Assembly: GCA_963736975.1 (NCBI GenBank)
Contig: CAVTQY010000001.1
Location: 2,170,001 to 2,234,000 of the forward strand
Direction of reading: 5' to 3'
DNA length: 64,000 nt
Source of the DNA: CAVTQY01 sp963736975
GTDB taxonomy: Bacteria > Pseudomonadota > Alphaproteobacteria > Acetobacterales > Acetobacteraceae
Shown: positions 43,290-57,400 of the stretch, piece after piece
How positions within the stretch are numbered: position 1 is the first letter of the stretch
How the letters are laid out: the number at the start of each line of letters is the position of its first letter
Position numbers and translations under genes: made by a program
The notes under the pieces: generated by a model
Told to the model about the DNA's origin: nothing
Seen by the model: the letters and a program-made list of their open reading frames with translations, nothing else
Databases searched by the model: none

Positions 43290-44306
43290 ATGGCGACGCG
43301 GATCGTGGCGACGGTATTCGGCGGCTCGGGCTTCATCGGCCGCTACGTGGTCCAACGCCTCGCGCACAAGGGTTTCGTCGTGCGGGTCGCGGTTCGCGAT
43401 CCGGTCGGCGCGGGCTTCCTTAGGCCGATGGGCTTCGTGGGACAGGTCGTCCCCCTCTATGCCTCGGTTACCAATGAGCCCACGGTGCAGCGTGCCGTCG
43501 ACGGCGCCTCCGTCGTCGTCAACCTTGTCGGTATCCTCGCCGAGCGGCGGGCTCACGAGTTTCGCCACATCCATGTCGAAGGCGCCGCCCGTATTGCCCG
43601 GCACGCGGCATCCGCTGGGGTCGGGCGGCTCGTCCATGTGTCCGCGATCGGCGCCGATCCCCAAGGCCGCAGCCATTACACCGCCAGCAAGGGTGCCGGC
43701 GAGATGGTGGTCCGCGACACATTTCCCGCCGCCACGATCCTGCGGCCCTCGATTGTATTCGGGCTGGAGGACCGGTTCTTCAACCGCTTCGCCGCCATGG
43801 CGCAGTTTCTCCCGGTCATGCCGGTGATTGCCGGCGCGACGAAGTTCCAGCCGGTCTATGTCGGCGATGTTGCCGATGCGATCATCGCCTCGCTCAGCCG
43901 TGCCGATACCGCCGGCACGATCTTCGAGCTGGGCGGTCCGCGGGTTTGGACCTTCCGCGAAATCCTGGCCTACGTCATGCAGGAAACTGGGCGCCGTCGG
44001 CCTATGGTCTCGATGCCCATGAGTATCGCCCAGCTCCAGGCGCGCTTCGCCGAGCTTCTGCCGAGCAAGCCGTTCACCCGCGACCAGCTATTGATGCTCC
44101 AGCACGATAACGTCGTCACGCCGGGGATGCCCGGCCTGCCGGAACTGGGCATCGTGCCCACTCCTGTGGAGATGGTGGTGCCCTCCTACATCGACCGGTT
44201 CCGTCCCGGCGGGCGGCGCCGCTTGGTCCCGCATGAGGCGAAGGGTGACAGACCGGACCTAATTTCCGGCCGCAATCCATTCACGGGTCCTCACAGGTAC
44301 CGGTGA
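43290..44306 (+). CDS. Complex I NDUFA9 subunit family protein
   Basis: The 338-residue extended SDR has VATVFGGSGFIGRYVVQRLA (6-25) as the NAD(P) site and VSAIGADPQGRSHYTASKGA as the modified active site, with QPVYVGDVADAI after it. This layout is that of the mitochondrial NDUFA9/39-kDa subunit and its alphaproteobacterial orthologues. Probable role: structural accessory to NADH dehydrogenase, binding NADPH. It is a single gene, upstream of gltD. Confidence 0.92.
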   Translation: MATRIVATVFGGSGFIGRYVVQRLAHKGFVVRVAVRDPVGAGFLRPMGFVGQVVPLYASVTNEPTVQRAVDGASVVVNLVGILAERRAHEFRHIHVEGAARIARHAASAGVGRLVHVSAIGADPQGRSHYTASKGAGEMVVRDTFPAATILRPSIVFGLEDRFFNRFAAMAQFLPVMPVIAGATKFQPVYVGDVADAIIASLSRADTAGTIFELGGPRVWTFREILAYVMQETGRRRPMVSMPMSIAQLQARFAELLPSKPFTRDQLLMLQHDNVVTPGMPGLPELGIVPTPVEMVVPSYIDRFRPGGRRRLVPHEAKGDRPDLISGRNPFTGPHRYR

Positions 44307-44408
44307 GTCCATCTATTTAGGGCAGCGCAAGTGTCCTAATTGGCCCCAAGCCTCTCGCCATTTCCGCAAGGAGCCCGCTACACTTCCTCAATTGAAAAAG
44401 GAAGGACG

Positions 44409-45846
44409 ATGCCGGAGCGCATGCTGCGGTTTGTGAACGTGCCGCACCAGGGGCCCGCCAAGCGTGCTGTCGCCGAGCGTCGGCGCGATTTTCGCGAGAT
44501 CTACCGCATCTTCAGCGATGCCGAGGCCGCCACACAGTCGAGTCGGTGCAGCCAGTGCGGCGTACCGTTCTGCTCGGTGCACTGTCCGCTGTCGAACAAC
44601 ATCCCCGACTGGCTGAAGCTCGCCACCGAAGGCCGGCTGGAAGAAGCTTACGAGGTCTCATCGGCGACGAACAATTTCCCCGAGATCTGCGGCCGCATTT
44701 GCCCCCAGGACCGGCTGTGCGAAGGCAACTGCGTCATCGAAAAAGGCTATGAGAGCGTCACCATCGGCTCGGTGGAGCGCTACATCACCGACACCGCGTT
44801 CGAGCGCGGCTGGGTGCAACCGATCCGCCCGCGCCGTGAGCTGGACCGTTCGATCGGCATTATTGGTGCCGGCCCGGGCGGGCTGGCGGCGGCGGAGCAA
44901 CTGCGCCGGCGCGGTTACAAGGTGACCGTCTACGATCGTCACGATCGCGCCGGCGGCCTGCTGATCTACGGCATCCCGAATTTCAAGCTGGAGAAGGAAG
45001 TGGTGCTGCGCCGGCACGCCTTGTGCGAAGCCTCCGGCATACGCTTCGAACTGAACTGCGAGATCGGCCGCGACCTAAGCTTCGAACATCTGCGCCGCCG
45101 CCACGACGCGGTGCTGATCGCTACCGGCGTTTACAAAGCTCGCGAGCTGGGCGGCCCCGGTATCGGCCTGCCCGGCATCGTGCCAGCGCTCGATTACCTG
45201 ATCGCGTTCGAACCGCGAGAATCTCGGCGACCACGTGCCCGAGTTCACCTCCGGCGCGCTGAACGCACAGGGCAAAGCGGTAGTGGTGATTGGTGGCGGC
45301 GACACGGCTATGGACTGTGTTCGCACCGCTGTCCGCCAAGGCGCCAAATCGGTGAAATGCCTCTACCGCCGCGACCGCGCGAACATGCCGGGTTCGATGC
45401 GGGAGGTGAAGAATGCCGAGGAGGAAGGCGTGGAGTTCGTCTGGCTCTCCACTCCCGAGGCTTTCACCGGCCGCGATAAGGTCAGCGGCGTGCGCGCGCT
45501 GCGTATGCATCTCGGCCTGCCGGACGCGAGCGGCCGGCAATCCGTGGAGCCCATCGAGGGTAGCCATTTCGCGCTGAAAGCCGATCTGGTGATCAAGGCG
45601 CTGGGCTTCGACCCAGAGGACCTGCCGGCCATGTTCGCCGAGTCCTCGCTCGGCGTCACCCATTGGGGCACGCTGAAGATCAACTATCGTGACTTCATGA
45701 CCAGCCTGCCCGGTGTGTTCGCTGCCGGTGACATCGTGCGCGGCGCCAGTCTTGTGGTGTGGGCGATCCGCGACGGCCGCGACGCCGCGGCGCAGATGCA
45801 CGCCTGGATGGAGCAGCAGGCGTCGCTGCCGGTAGCGGCGGAATGA
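44409..45846 (+). pseudogene. gltD: Glutamate synthase small subunit (GltD), frameshifted
   Basis: Oxidises NADPH to feed electrons to GltB. Frame 1 starts MPERMLRFVNVPHQGPAKRA (ATG 44409, SD GGAAGG) and carries the Fe-S Cys clusters CSQCGVPFCSVHCPL and CGRICPQDRLCEGNC, then the FAD site GIIGAGPGGLAAAEQL. It ends properly at ALDYLIAF. Frame 2 resumes NRENLGDHVPEF, the NADPH site VVVIGGGDTAMDC and AAGDIVRGASLVVWAIRDG. One extra base in TTCGAA (45207-45212) accounts for the shift; removing it gives an unbroken protein of about 478 residues. It is normally essential for growth on ammonia, so a sequence error is likely. Confidence 0.9.
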
Positions 45847-45871
45847 CCCCCGCCGAGCTGGCGGGCGATTT

Positions 45872-45924
45872 CACCTCTCCCGTTTTGCGGAGGATCTCGC
45901 TTCGCGAAGCGAAACGGGTGAGGA
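45872..45924. repeat. Palindromic repeat family A, copy 4
   Basis: CACCTCTCCCG, a GCGGAGGAT arm and the hairpin TTCGC-GAA-GCGAA end in CGGGTGAGGA. It lies in the gltD-gltB gap, 15 nt before the gltB start, so it would be transcribed as part of the leader. Confidence 0.72.
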
Positions 45925-45938
45925 TTGAGGGAGACGAC

Positions 45939-50483
<4,545 letters not shown>

Positions 50484-50486
50484 ACT

Positions 50487-50897
50487 TCATTCCCACGGAT
50501 TGACCACCGCTACGCCCATAGGCCGGAAATCGGCAATGTCGCGCGTCGCCACCGTCAGACGATGGACCAGAGCAGTCGCGGCAATTAACCCATCGCGTTC
50601 GGCTCGCGGGTTCGGAACGTGCAGCCGCGCGTATCGCAGTGCTACATCCGTATCAATCGGAAGGATCCGCCCCGCAAAAACCGGCAGGACCTTCGTATCA
50701 ATCCAAGCCCGAAGAACAGCGCCTTGCGCTCGATCCCGCCGCTGCAGCATCAGGGCGCTCCTCTCAATCTCAAGAACCGTAATGACGGAGACGAACAAGT
50801 CGGTCGGGTCCAGCGCGTCCGCCCATGCCGCCACAGCGCGAGCGGTGCGCTCCCGACGGCGCAGCTCCGATAGGACATTCGTGTCCAGCAGGAACAT
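50487..50897 (-). CDS. Type II toxin VapC-like PIN-domain ribonuclease
   Basis: The 136-residue PIN protein has acidic residues D5 (LLDTNVLSEL), E43, D102 (ERDGLIAATAL) and D120 in the standard positions of an active nuclease. The start at 50895-50897 overlaps the antitoxin stop by 1 nt (TGATG), so translation is coupled. Targets of such toxins are usually tRNA or rRNA; the specific one is unknown. The gene converges on gltB, 3 nt away. Confidence 0.9.
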   Translation of the reverse strand: MFLLDTNVLSELRRRERTARAVAAWADALDPTDLFVSVITVLEIERSALMLQRRDRAQGAVLRAWIDTKVLPVFAGRILPIDTDVALRYARLHVPNPRAERDGLIAATALVHRLTVATRDIADFRPMGVAVVNPWE

Positions 50898-51154
50898 CAG
50901 GACAGGTCAGCCGGGCGGAAAATCCCCCCTTCCAGGCGCGGCGCCTCGAACGAAACGTCCTCCACTCCCGGCAGGGCCAGCAGCTCCCGTATACCAGGCC
51001 CCCCGCGCGTCAGGCGGCGGTATGCTTCGTGTCGCAGCAGCACGTAAGCCGGACGACCTCTGTCCGTGATGATCACCGGCCCGGCCTCGGCCGCGCGCTT
51101 GGCACGGCTGACGTCCTGGTTGAATTCGCGGCTCGACAGTGTGGTCACCGTCAC
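50897..51154 (-). CDS. Type II antitoxin, Phd/YefM family
   Basis: The 85-residue antitoxin begins TVTTLSSREFNQDVSRAKRA, the Phd/YefM DNA-binding fold, and includes VIITDRGRPAYVLLRHEAYR. The C-terminal part (SFEAPRLEGGIFRPADLS) is the toxin-binding tail. The GTG at 51152-51154 is chosen for the GGAGGG upstream; another GTG 6 nt later is possible. It precedes the PIN toxin by overlap and is expected to repress its own operon. Confidence 0.85.
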   Translation of the reverse strand: MTVTTLSSREFNQDVSRAKRAAEAGPVIITDRGRPAYVLLRHEAYRRLTRGGPGIRELLALPGVEDVSFEAPRLEGGIFRPADLS

Positions 51155-51261
51155 CGGCAATACCCTCCGGTACAGCGGCAATAGTGTAGGCACCTGCCTA
51201 CAATCCGGCAAGGTGATCCCCGCTTGGCGCGACGCGACAGCGGATGCGATAACCCCCAGCG

Positions 51262-51931
51262 ATGCGTTATCTCTACCACCTGCCGCTCTCGCCCTTTTCC
51301 CGCAAGGTGCGCCTGGTCCTTGCGGAAAAGCGCCTCCCCTTCGAACTTCGGGCCGAGAAGGTGTGGGAACGCCGTCCCGAATACCTGGAGCTGAACCCCG
51401 CCGGCACCGTCCCCACCCTGATCGAGGACAACGGCCTCGCCGTCCCCGATTCCGGCGTAATCTGCGAATATCTGGAGGAAGCCTACCCCGACACGCCGCT
51501 TTTGGGCCGCACCCTGGCCGAGCGGGTCGAGGTCCGCCGGCAGGTCGCCTGGTTCGAACGGCAAGTTCGCCGCCGAAGTCACCCGCAATCTGCTTGGCGA
51601 GAAATTCATGAAGCGGCTCATGGGCCGCGGCAATCCGGACGGCACGGCGATCCGGACGGGGTACGCGGCGATCAAGCACCACCTTCAGTACATTGGCTGG
51701 CTCGCCGAGAACCGAAAATGGCTGGCCGGGGCCGCGATGTCGCTAGCAGATTTCACCGCCGCCGCACATCTCTCGGCGCTCGACTATATCGGCGACGTGG
51801 ACTGGACCGTATCGGCGCCAGCCAAGGACTGGTACGCGCGCATGAAGTCGCGGCCAAGCTTCCGCGGCGTGCTGGCCGACCGCGTGCCCGGCCAGCCCCC
51901 GCCTGAGCATTACGCCGACCTCGACTTCTAG
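51262..51931 (+). pseudogene. Glutathione S-transferase family protein, frameshifted
   Basis: Frame 1 gives the thioredoxin-like N-domain (MRYLYHLPLSPFSRKVRLVL, then ELNPAGTVPTLIED, DSGVICEYLEEAYP). Frame 2 gives the helical C-domain (VTRNLLGEKFMKRLMGRGNP, then AMSLADFTAAAHLSALDYIG), ending PPEHYADLDF. The join is at a TTCGAA (51553-51558): removing one A restores WFDGKFAAEVTRNLL, the expected sequence. The serine/cysteine that activates glutathione would be the Ser in SPFSRKV. No other damage is seen. Confidence 0.85.
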
Positions 51932-51977
51932 CCGAAGACCGGCTTGGCGGCCGCCCCAGATCGGCTAATCTGTCACC

Positions 51978-52139
51978 ATGGAAACACCAGGAAAAAAGTT
52001 GCAGGAGCTGCTGGAGCGGGTGGCGAAATTACGCCAGAACCCGGCGGTCACGGACGCAATGAAGAAGGCCGAGCCCTATCTCGCCAAAGCGGTCGCAAAG
52101 CTCAACGAATTTTTGGCGCGACTGAACAAGAAGAAATAG
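51978..52139 (+). CDS. Small Lys-rich helical protein
   Basis: 53 codons from an ATG at 51978 encode METPGKKLQELLERVAKLRQ, then a Pro-flanked kink, then AEPYLAKAVAKLNEFLARLN and terminal Lys. It looks like two amphipathic helices, with no signal peptide or membrane segment. The coding character is good (lysine-rich helix pattern with GC-rich third positions), but there is no strong SD. It follows the GST gene by 46 nt on the same strand. Family not recognised. Confidence 0.55.
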   Translation: METPGKKLQELLERVAKLRQNPAVTDAMKKAEPYLAKAVAKLNEFLARLNKKK

Positions 52140-52350
52140 CCCCCGGACGCTGAGGGACAGCGCAACCCTCAATCCGCCGCCAAGTGCCGGCCGAACCTCT
52201 AGCGACCCATAGCCTGACCCCGCCCTGCCGACCGGCGCCCGGAGATATCGCGCCGCTTCGGATCCATGGGATGGTCGATATCGATTGCGATCCGCACCAC
52301 ACACCGAGGCATCGATGTAGGAAAAGCAACCACATCGAAACACTCGCCGC

Positions 52351-54208
52351 TCATCTGGCAGGGCCACCGTGCGCCGGCCCTTCGCCCACACGCACCGCCA
52401 CGGTGCGACTGCCGCCCGCCCGCTGCGCGATCCCGTCCAGCATAAGGCGAAGCCGCAAGGGCCCATCGTCGGCAGACGTTGCCCGGAACAACAGAGTCCC
52501 CCGTGGCCCCTCCGACCACAGCGCTCCATCGCCGCCGCGATGCCAGCCGTACGACAGCAACGGATCGAGCCCCGCCCCTTCCAGAACACCGGTCGGCACG
52601 GGGATCGTCGGCAACTCCGGGCCGGGGCCGATTGCTACGCCGGCAGGCAGCGGCAGGTCACGCGCGCAGACGATCATGCCATCTACGCCTCGGCACACGG
52701 TACCGGTACCGAGAATCGCCGGCCTGACTGTCGTGGCCGCCGGGGATCCAAGGAACACGCGCATTTCACCCGGCATGAGCGGAAGTTCAACCGCGTCGGT
52801 CAAAGCGCTCGTTGAACCAGCTCGGCAGCCGGGACAACTCGCATATCGCGCAGCCACGCTCCTTCCCGCACCGCCTCCAAACGCAACTTGTCCGCGGTTT
52901 CCGCAATTGCGCCAGGCTGCAGGCAAACAGGGGCAAGCGTCAGCCAGCGTATCCCGGTCGGGATCGGCACTGGAGGAACCCGCTCATCGCGGCCGGCGAA
53001 ATAGCGCTGGGCCTCGGCCCGCAATGGAGCGGTATCGATCAGCTGCAGCACCACCGCGTCGCCAGCACAACAGTGCGCGCGCCCCTGGGCATCCAGCGCG
53101 CCACGGTCGCGATCGCTCCCAGCAGCAGCGCGTAGCCGACCACCCAGAAAGCCCGGCCGGAGGCTTTCACCACACCGAAGACCTGGTCCCACGGCTTGAC
53201 GCCGAGCGAAAGCACCAGCGTCTTGCCGGCATAGATTTTCGTACTCAATGCCGGCAGCGTCAGCGCCGCCAGGATCAGTGCCAGCGGCAACCAGGGCCGC
53301 CAGGCGATCCCGCCATGCCGAAAGCGGACAACCGCGCCCACTACCAGCAGAAACAACCCCCGGAGCCCAAATAATTGAACCCTTCGTATTGGCCGCCGGT
53401 CGCATCGAGATCGGCAGAGCCGCACAGAACAGCCCCGAGCGCTGCGGCCAAATCGGCAGAGCAGGTTCATCGACCAATCAGTGAACCCCCGGTCGGCTCC
53501 GCCCAACCTCCCGCTCAGCAGCCAGTAAAGCATCGCCGGTACGCTGATTGCCGCGACGTAGCAGCCCAACCAAATGCGGGCATCGTTTCGCCTGTCCAGC
53601 ACGGCCTCTAACGCCGGCGCAAAGCAAACCGCACCGGCAAACACATACAGATACGGATGACACAGGACAGCAACCGATAGCAGCATGCCGATACCCAGCC
53701 ATCGTGCGGGCCTTAGCGGCTCCTCTCCAAGCATGCGGAGCGTTGCGCCCAGTGCGAAAAGCCGCAGGAACTGCCCGCAGAGATTGATGTGGCCGACGCG
53801 AAACAACAACGCCGGAAGCTGGCAGCCATGGCGGCGGCAGCCATGGCCGCCGTACAGGACGGCACCCGAACCCGCGCAGCGCGACCCGCCCGCCGGTGAA
53901 CCCGGCGATACTCTTCGCCAGCAGCGAGATCAGCGGATTGCTGTCGGTCATCGCGATGCTGGTGCCGTGCGTCCAGGCCAGGTTCGGTGTCAGCAACAGC
54001 GGCCAGTGCCACCCGCTATCCTGGAAGCCGAGATGTCCGGTCAGGTTCTGCGCCAGGTCGCCGGCTGGCATCACTCAGAGATTGCCGCGTCCCAGCATGG
54101 TTCCAACCGGCATCAGATCGAATACCGCGATGATGCCGATGAGCAACGCGCACGCGTAACCGACGACAGCGGTTCCGTTGCGCTACCGGTGCGCCGATCC
54201 GCGAACCG
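52351..54208 (-). pseudogene. Polytopic membrane protein of the DUF6311 type, decayed
   Basis: Several frames in order match one glycosyltransferase-like membrane protein of about 600 residues. The N-terminal frame (start 54208) reads MHLAVRGSAHR-stop-RNGTAVVGYACALLIGII and later LGRGNL-stop-VMPAGDLAQNLTG, then LLTPNLAWTHGTSIAMTDSN. A second frame follows (53809 down, VLCHPYLYVFAGAVCFAPAL), with a short third-frame piece (ATGGQYEGFNYLG). The periplasmic tail is spread over two more frames (52800-53477 and 52351-52926). Two in-frame nonsense codons and at least three shifts show true loss. Ends are approximate. Confidence 0.8.
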
Positions 54209-54223
54209 CGAGATGCATGCTCC

Positions 54224-55456
54224 TCAACCCCCGCTAGCCACCCGCGTCGCCGACAACCATTGCACCGACAAAACCAGCGCAATCCCAACCGTCAGGCACG
54301 TAACCCCCGCCAGCGCCGCGAATCCGTACAGCCCGAAGATTACCCCCGCCAGTGCCGATCCCACGGAGGAAGCCAGGGATGTCGCCGCATTGAACAACCC
54401 GACGGCCTCCCCACGCGCCGCCGGCGCCAGTCGCACCGACAACAAATTCGCACCCACGCTCAACAGCGGCCACGCCACCTGGATCAACGCAAACCCGACC
54501 AGCACCAGCGCGGCGGCCCAAACGGCATGTGCGAACGCCAGCGCTGTCAGCCCTGCTAGCAGCACAAACCGTGCACCGAAGCCCGTCATCAGCACGAAAC
54601 TCCCACCGCGCCGGTGCGCTGTCATTCCAGCCGGCGCGTAAACAGGCAGACTGACAGCCACCCCCACCGCATAGGCCGCCGAGGGCCACAACGGGTCCAT
54701 CCCGTAGCGATGCGTCATCACCACCGGAAACAGCGTGGCGATGCCGTTCATCGCCGGATACGCCACCAGCCAGATGATCAGCAAGCGCCACAGCGGCCGG
54801 GGAATCACCGCCAGATAAGCACGCATCTCTTGCCAGCCGATATGGTGCACGTGATGTCGCGGTCCGGGCACCCCGGCCTCACCGCCCACCAGCGGTTTCG
54901 GCGCTGGCTTGTCGCGCGGGTCGCGCGGCATCCGCGCCGGCGCCGAGCCCCACGCCAGTGCCGCCGCGACAAGCAGCGCCAGGCCGGCGCAGATGAACCC
55001 GTCGCCGGGATGCCGTCGCACCAGGACGCCCGCCAGCACCAATCCAATCACCTGACCCGCACTGATGAAGCGCTGCAGCCGCGCCACGCGATCGTCCCAG
55101 TCGGCTACCGGCCGGCCTTGGATCGCCAGCACATTCCCGGCCGTCGTTGCCGCCATCGCGCCCAGTCCCGCACCGGCAGCCAGCGCGATCCGCACCGGCC
55201 CGCCCACCGTGGCGAACAGTAGGAACAGCACTCCGGCAACAACGGTGCCCCAGATAAGCAGGTCGCGGTGCCGCCCGGTCCGGTCCCCCCAGGTGCCGAG
55301 CACTGGCGCAACCAGTCCCGACAACGCGAAAGCCGCATAAGTCAGCCCCGCCGTCGAAGCGCTGCGCGCCACCAGCGGCAGCAGGATCGGCGCCAGCCCG
55401 TTTTGCGTCAGCCCCAGCAAGGCGTAGGAGAAAAGCCACGCCCCCGCGCGCATCAA
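54224..55456 (-). CDS. MFS transporter
   Basis: The 410-residue protein has 12 predicted helices. It starts MMRAGAWLFSYALLGLTQNG, and the MFS motif A-like loop LGTWGDRTGRHRDLLIWG follows helix 2. A His/Pro-rich central loop (about 180-205) separates the two halves. It has no motif that fixes a substrate; drug or sugar efflux are both possible. It lies 2 nt from the CoA-transferase gene upstream on the same strand, so the two are probably coexpressed. Confidence 0.85.
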   Translation of the reverse strand: MMRAGAWLFSYALLGLTQNGLAPILLPLVARSASTAGLTYAAFALSGLVAPVLGTWGDRTGRHRDLLIWGTVVAGVLFLLFATVGGPVRIALAAGAGLGAMAATTAGNVLAIQGRPVADWDDRVARLQRFISAGQVIGLVLAGVLVRRHPGDGFICAGLALLVAAALAWGSAPARMPRDPRDKPAPKPLVGGEAGVPGPRHHVHHIGWQEMRAYLAVIPRPLWRLLIIWLVAYPAMNGIATLFPVVMTHRYGMDPLWPSAAYAVGVAVSLPVYAPAGMTAHRRGGSFVLMTGFGARFVLLAGLTALAFAHAVWAAALVLVGFALIQVAWPLLSVGANLLSVRLAPAARGEAVGLFNAATSLASSVGSALAGVIFGLYGFAALAGVTCLTVGIALVLSVQWLSATRVASGG

Positions 55457-55458
55457 TG

Positions 55459-56655
55459 TCAGATCACGCCGTCGCGCTTCAGCGCCGCCAGTTCATCGGG
55501 CGGAATCCCCAGCCACTCGCCATACACCTCGGCATTATGCTCGCCGAGAGCGGCGCTCCGCTTCGCCGGTACCGCCTCGGCCCCGTGCAGCCGCAGCGGC
55601 GAGTTCGGCAGCACCACCTCGCCGAAATCCGGGTGCTGCACGCGCTGCAACATGCCGCGCGCATGCATGTGCGGATCGTTCATAACCTCATCGACCGTGC
55701 GCACCGGCGCGCAAGGGACGCGGTAGCGGCTGGCGGTCGCGAACACGTCGTATTTGGCCAGCGTGCGTGTCCACGCCGCCACGACCGCGTCGGTCTCATC
55801 CATATTGGCCGCGCGCGCCGGGTTGGTGGCAAACCGCGGATCATCCGCCAGATCCTCCCGCCCCATTGCCCGCAGCAGGTTCTGCCAATGCTCCTCGGTG
55901 ACGACATGGATCGCCACCCAGCCATCCCGAGTCGGAAACGCATTGTACGGCGCAGTCGCCAGCGAGGCCTGGCGGTTGCCTGTTCGCGGCGGCACCGACC
56001 CGGTGCGCAGATGATAATCCATGCTGGAGGCGAGCGTCGGATAAACTGTCTCCTGCATCGCCACCTCCACAAGTTGGCCGCGCCCGGTGACGGTCCGCTG
56101 CAACAGCGCGGTGACCACGCCGGCATAAAGATGCACGCCGCCCATGAAATCCACCACCGTCGGCCCCGCCTTGGTGGGCGGTCCATCGGGTGCGCCGGTC
56201 ACGCTCATGATCCCGCTATAGGCCTGCACGGTGAAATCCATCGCCAGGTTGTCGCGATCCGGCCCGCTGATGCCGAAGCCGGTGGCTGTGGCATAGACCA
56301 GCCGCGGATTGACCGCGGACAGCGCCGCATATCCCGCGCCGAGCTCGTCCATCGTGCCCGGGGAGAAATTCTCCACCAATACATCGGCGCGTTCAACCAT
56401 CGCGCGCAGCAGCTCGCGCCCGCGCTCTGATTTGAGATTGAGCGTCACCGCACGCTTGTTGGCGTTCAGCAACGCCATCGGGAAGGTGCCGGTCTTGCCG
56501 GGCGCGACGCGGCGCCGCAGCGGTTCCCCGCGTGGCGGCTCGATCTTGATGACATCCGCCCCCGCCTTCGCCATCAGGAAGGTGCAATAGGGCCCCTGAT
56601 AAATCTGCCCGAAATCCAGCACCGTGATCCCGGCGAGCGGCGGTGGAGCGGTCAT
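55459..56655 (-). CDS. CaiB/BaiF family CoA transferase
   Basis: The 398-residue class III CoA transferase has MTAPPPLAGITVLDFGQIYQ at the start, DVIKIEPPRGEPLRRR, and ENFSPGTMDELGAGYAAL. The catalytic Asp lies in NLAMDFTVQAYSG. It transfers CoA between carboxylic acids (formyl-CoA/oxalate, carnitine or similar). The substrate is unknown, and no thiolase or dehydrogenase gene lies beside it. The start ATG at 56655 is supported by the family N-terminus. Confidence 0.9.
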   Translation of the reverse strand: MTAPPPLAGITVLDFGQIYQGPYCTFLMAKAGADVIKIEPPRGEPLRRRVAPGKTGTFPMALLNANKRAVTLNLKSERGRELLRAMVERADVLVENFSPGTMDELGAGYAALSAVNPRLVYATATGFGISGPDRDNLAMDFTVQAYSGIMSVTGAPDGPPTKAGPTVVDFMGGVHLYAGVVTALLQRTVTGRGQLVEVAMQETVYPTLASSMDYHLRTGSVPPRTGNRQASLATAPYNAFPTRDGWVAIHVVTEEHWQNLLRAMGREDLADDPRFATNPARAANMDETDAVVAAWTRTLAKYDVFATASRYRVPCAPVRTVDEVMNDPHMHARGMLQRVQHPDFGEVVLPNSPLRLHGAEAVPAKRSAALGEHNAEVYGEWLGIPPDELAALKRDGVI

Positions 56656-56674
56656 GCGAAACGTCTCCGGCGGC

Positions 56675-57124
56675 CTAGCGGCAGGTGCTCGTATCCAACC
56701 TGGACTGCGTGAGGCTCAGACCATCGAGCGTGTAAACCCCAACATTCAGCGGCAATTCTATTCTCACTCCGGATGAGCAACTGTATTCCAGCAAAGCGTC
56801 ATCGACGCCATACTGCACGACGGTCCTTGGGATATGGCCGGAAGGATCAGACCGCACCACGCCGATCACCCGGGGCGACCAGACTGTGTAGATGCCGATA
56901 TTGTATATCGTCGACGGGGCGAAATGACTGCCCGTCATAACAATGACTCCGGTCGGTCCGACCCGCGGCCTGATCATGGTCGCGTCGAGCGACTCGGGCG
57001 CTTGGCCGCAACCGGCAATTCCAGCCATCAGAAGGCAGACGGCACAAAGCCGCTTCCACGCTCCTGGCGCGAAGCCGGGGTGGCGACCCTGACCGGAGCG
57101 CCGCTCGTCCTTCTCAGTCCGCAT
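56675..57124 (-). CDS. Putative lipoprotein
   Basis: A 149-residue protein. A basic N-terminus, a hydrophobic stretch and a lipobox (LMAGIAGC) near residue 36-44 predict an acylated outer- or inner-membrane lipoprotein. The mature part is beta-rich (ATMIRPRVGPTGVIVMTGSH, then FAPSTIYNIGIYTVWSPRVI) with a Cys pair (YSCSS, STCR). The start at 57122-57124 is preferred to the longer frame. No family is recognised. It borders the glycan cluster and is divergent from it. Confidence 0.55.
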   Translation of the reverse strand: MRTEKDERRSGQGRHPGFAPGAWKRLCAVCLLMAGIAGCGQAPESLDATMIRPRVGPTGVIVMTGSHFAPSTIYNIGIYTVWSPRVIGVVRSDPSGHIPRTVVQYGVDDALLEYSCSSGVRIELPLNVGVYTLDGLSLTQSRLDTSTCR

Positions 57125-57256
57125 CCGCCGACCACCTCCGCTCTCGAAGGTGAGTATCAAGGCCCCAAGTCGCCGCCGCTTTCAACCCACGTAACCGGCC
57201 GGCAAAGGCATGTCGGCTATTCTGCATACGATGCGGCTGTTTGAAGGCGGGGGATC

Positions 57257-57400
57257 ATGCCGCGCCGCCATCAGTTCGGTGCAGTAGTAACGATCGATCC
57301 CGGTGTGGGAGCGGTTGCGTTTGCCGGAATTGTCATACTGACAATCTTCGCCGCCGACTCGCTCGATCCGCGGCTCATATGGGACACCGCGGGCGTGTAG
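57257..57400 (+). CDS. Small single-span membrane peptide (tentative)
   Basis: 47 codons from an ATG with a GGCGGGGG purine tract upstream encode a short N-terminus, one hydrophobic segment (VGAVAFAGIVILTIFAA, about 17-33) and a tail DSLDPRLIWDTAGV. The composition suits a small inner-membrane peptide. It sits in the otherwise empty gap before the GT90 gene. No homologue is recognised. Confidence 0.35.
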   Translation: MPRRHQFGAVVTIDPGVGAVAFAGIVILTIFAADSLDPRLIWDTAGV

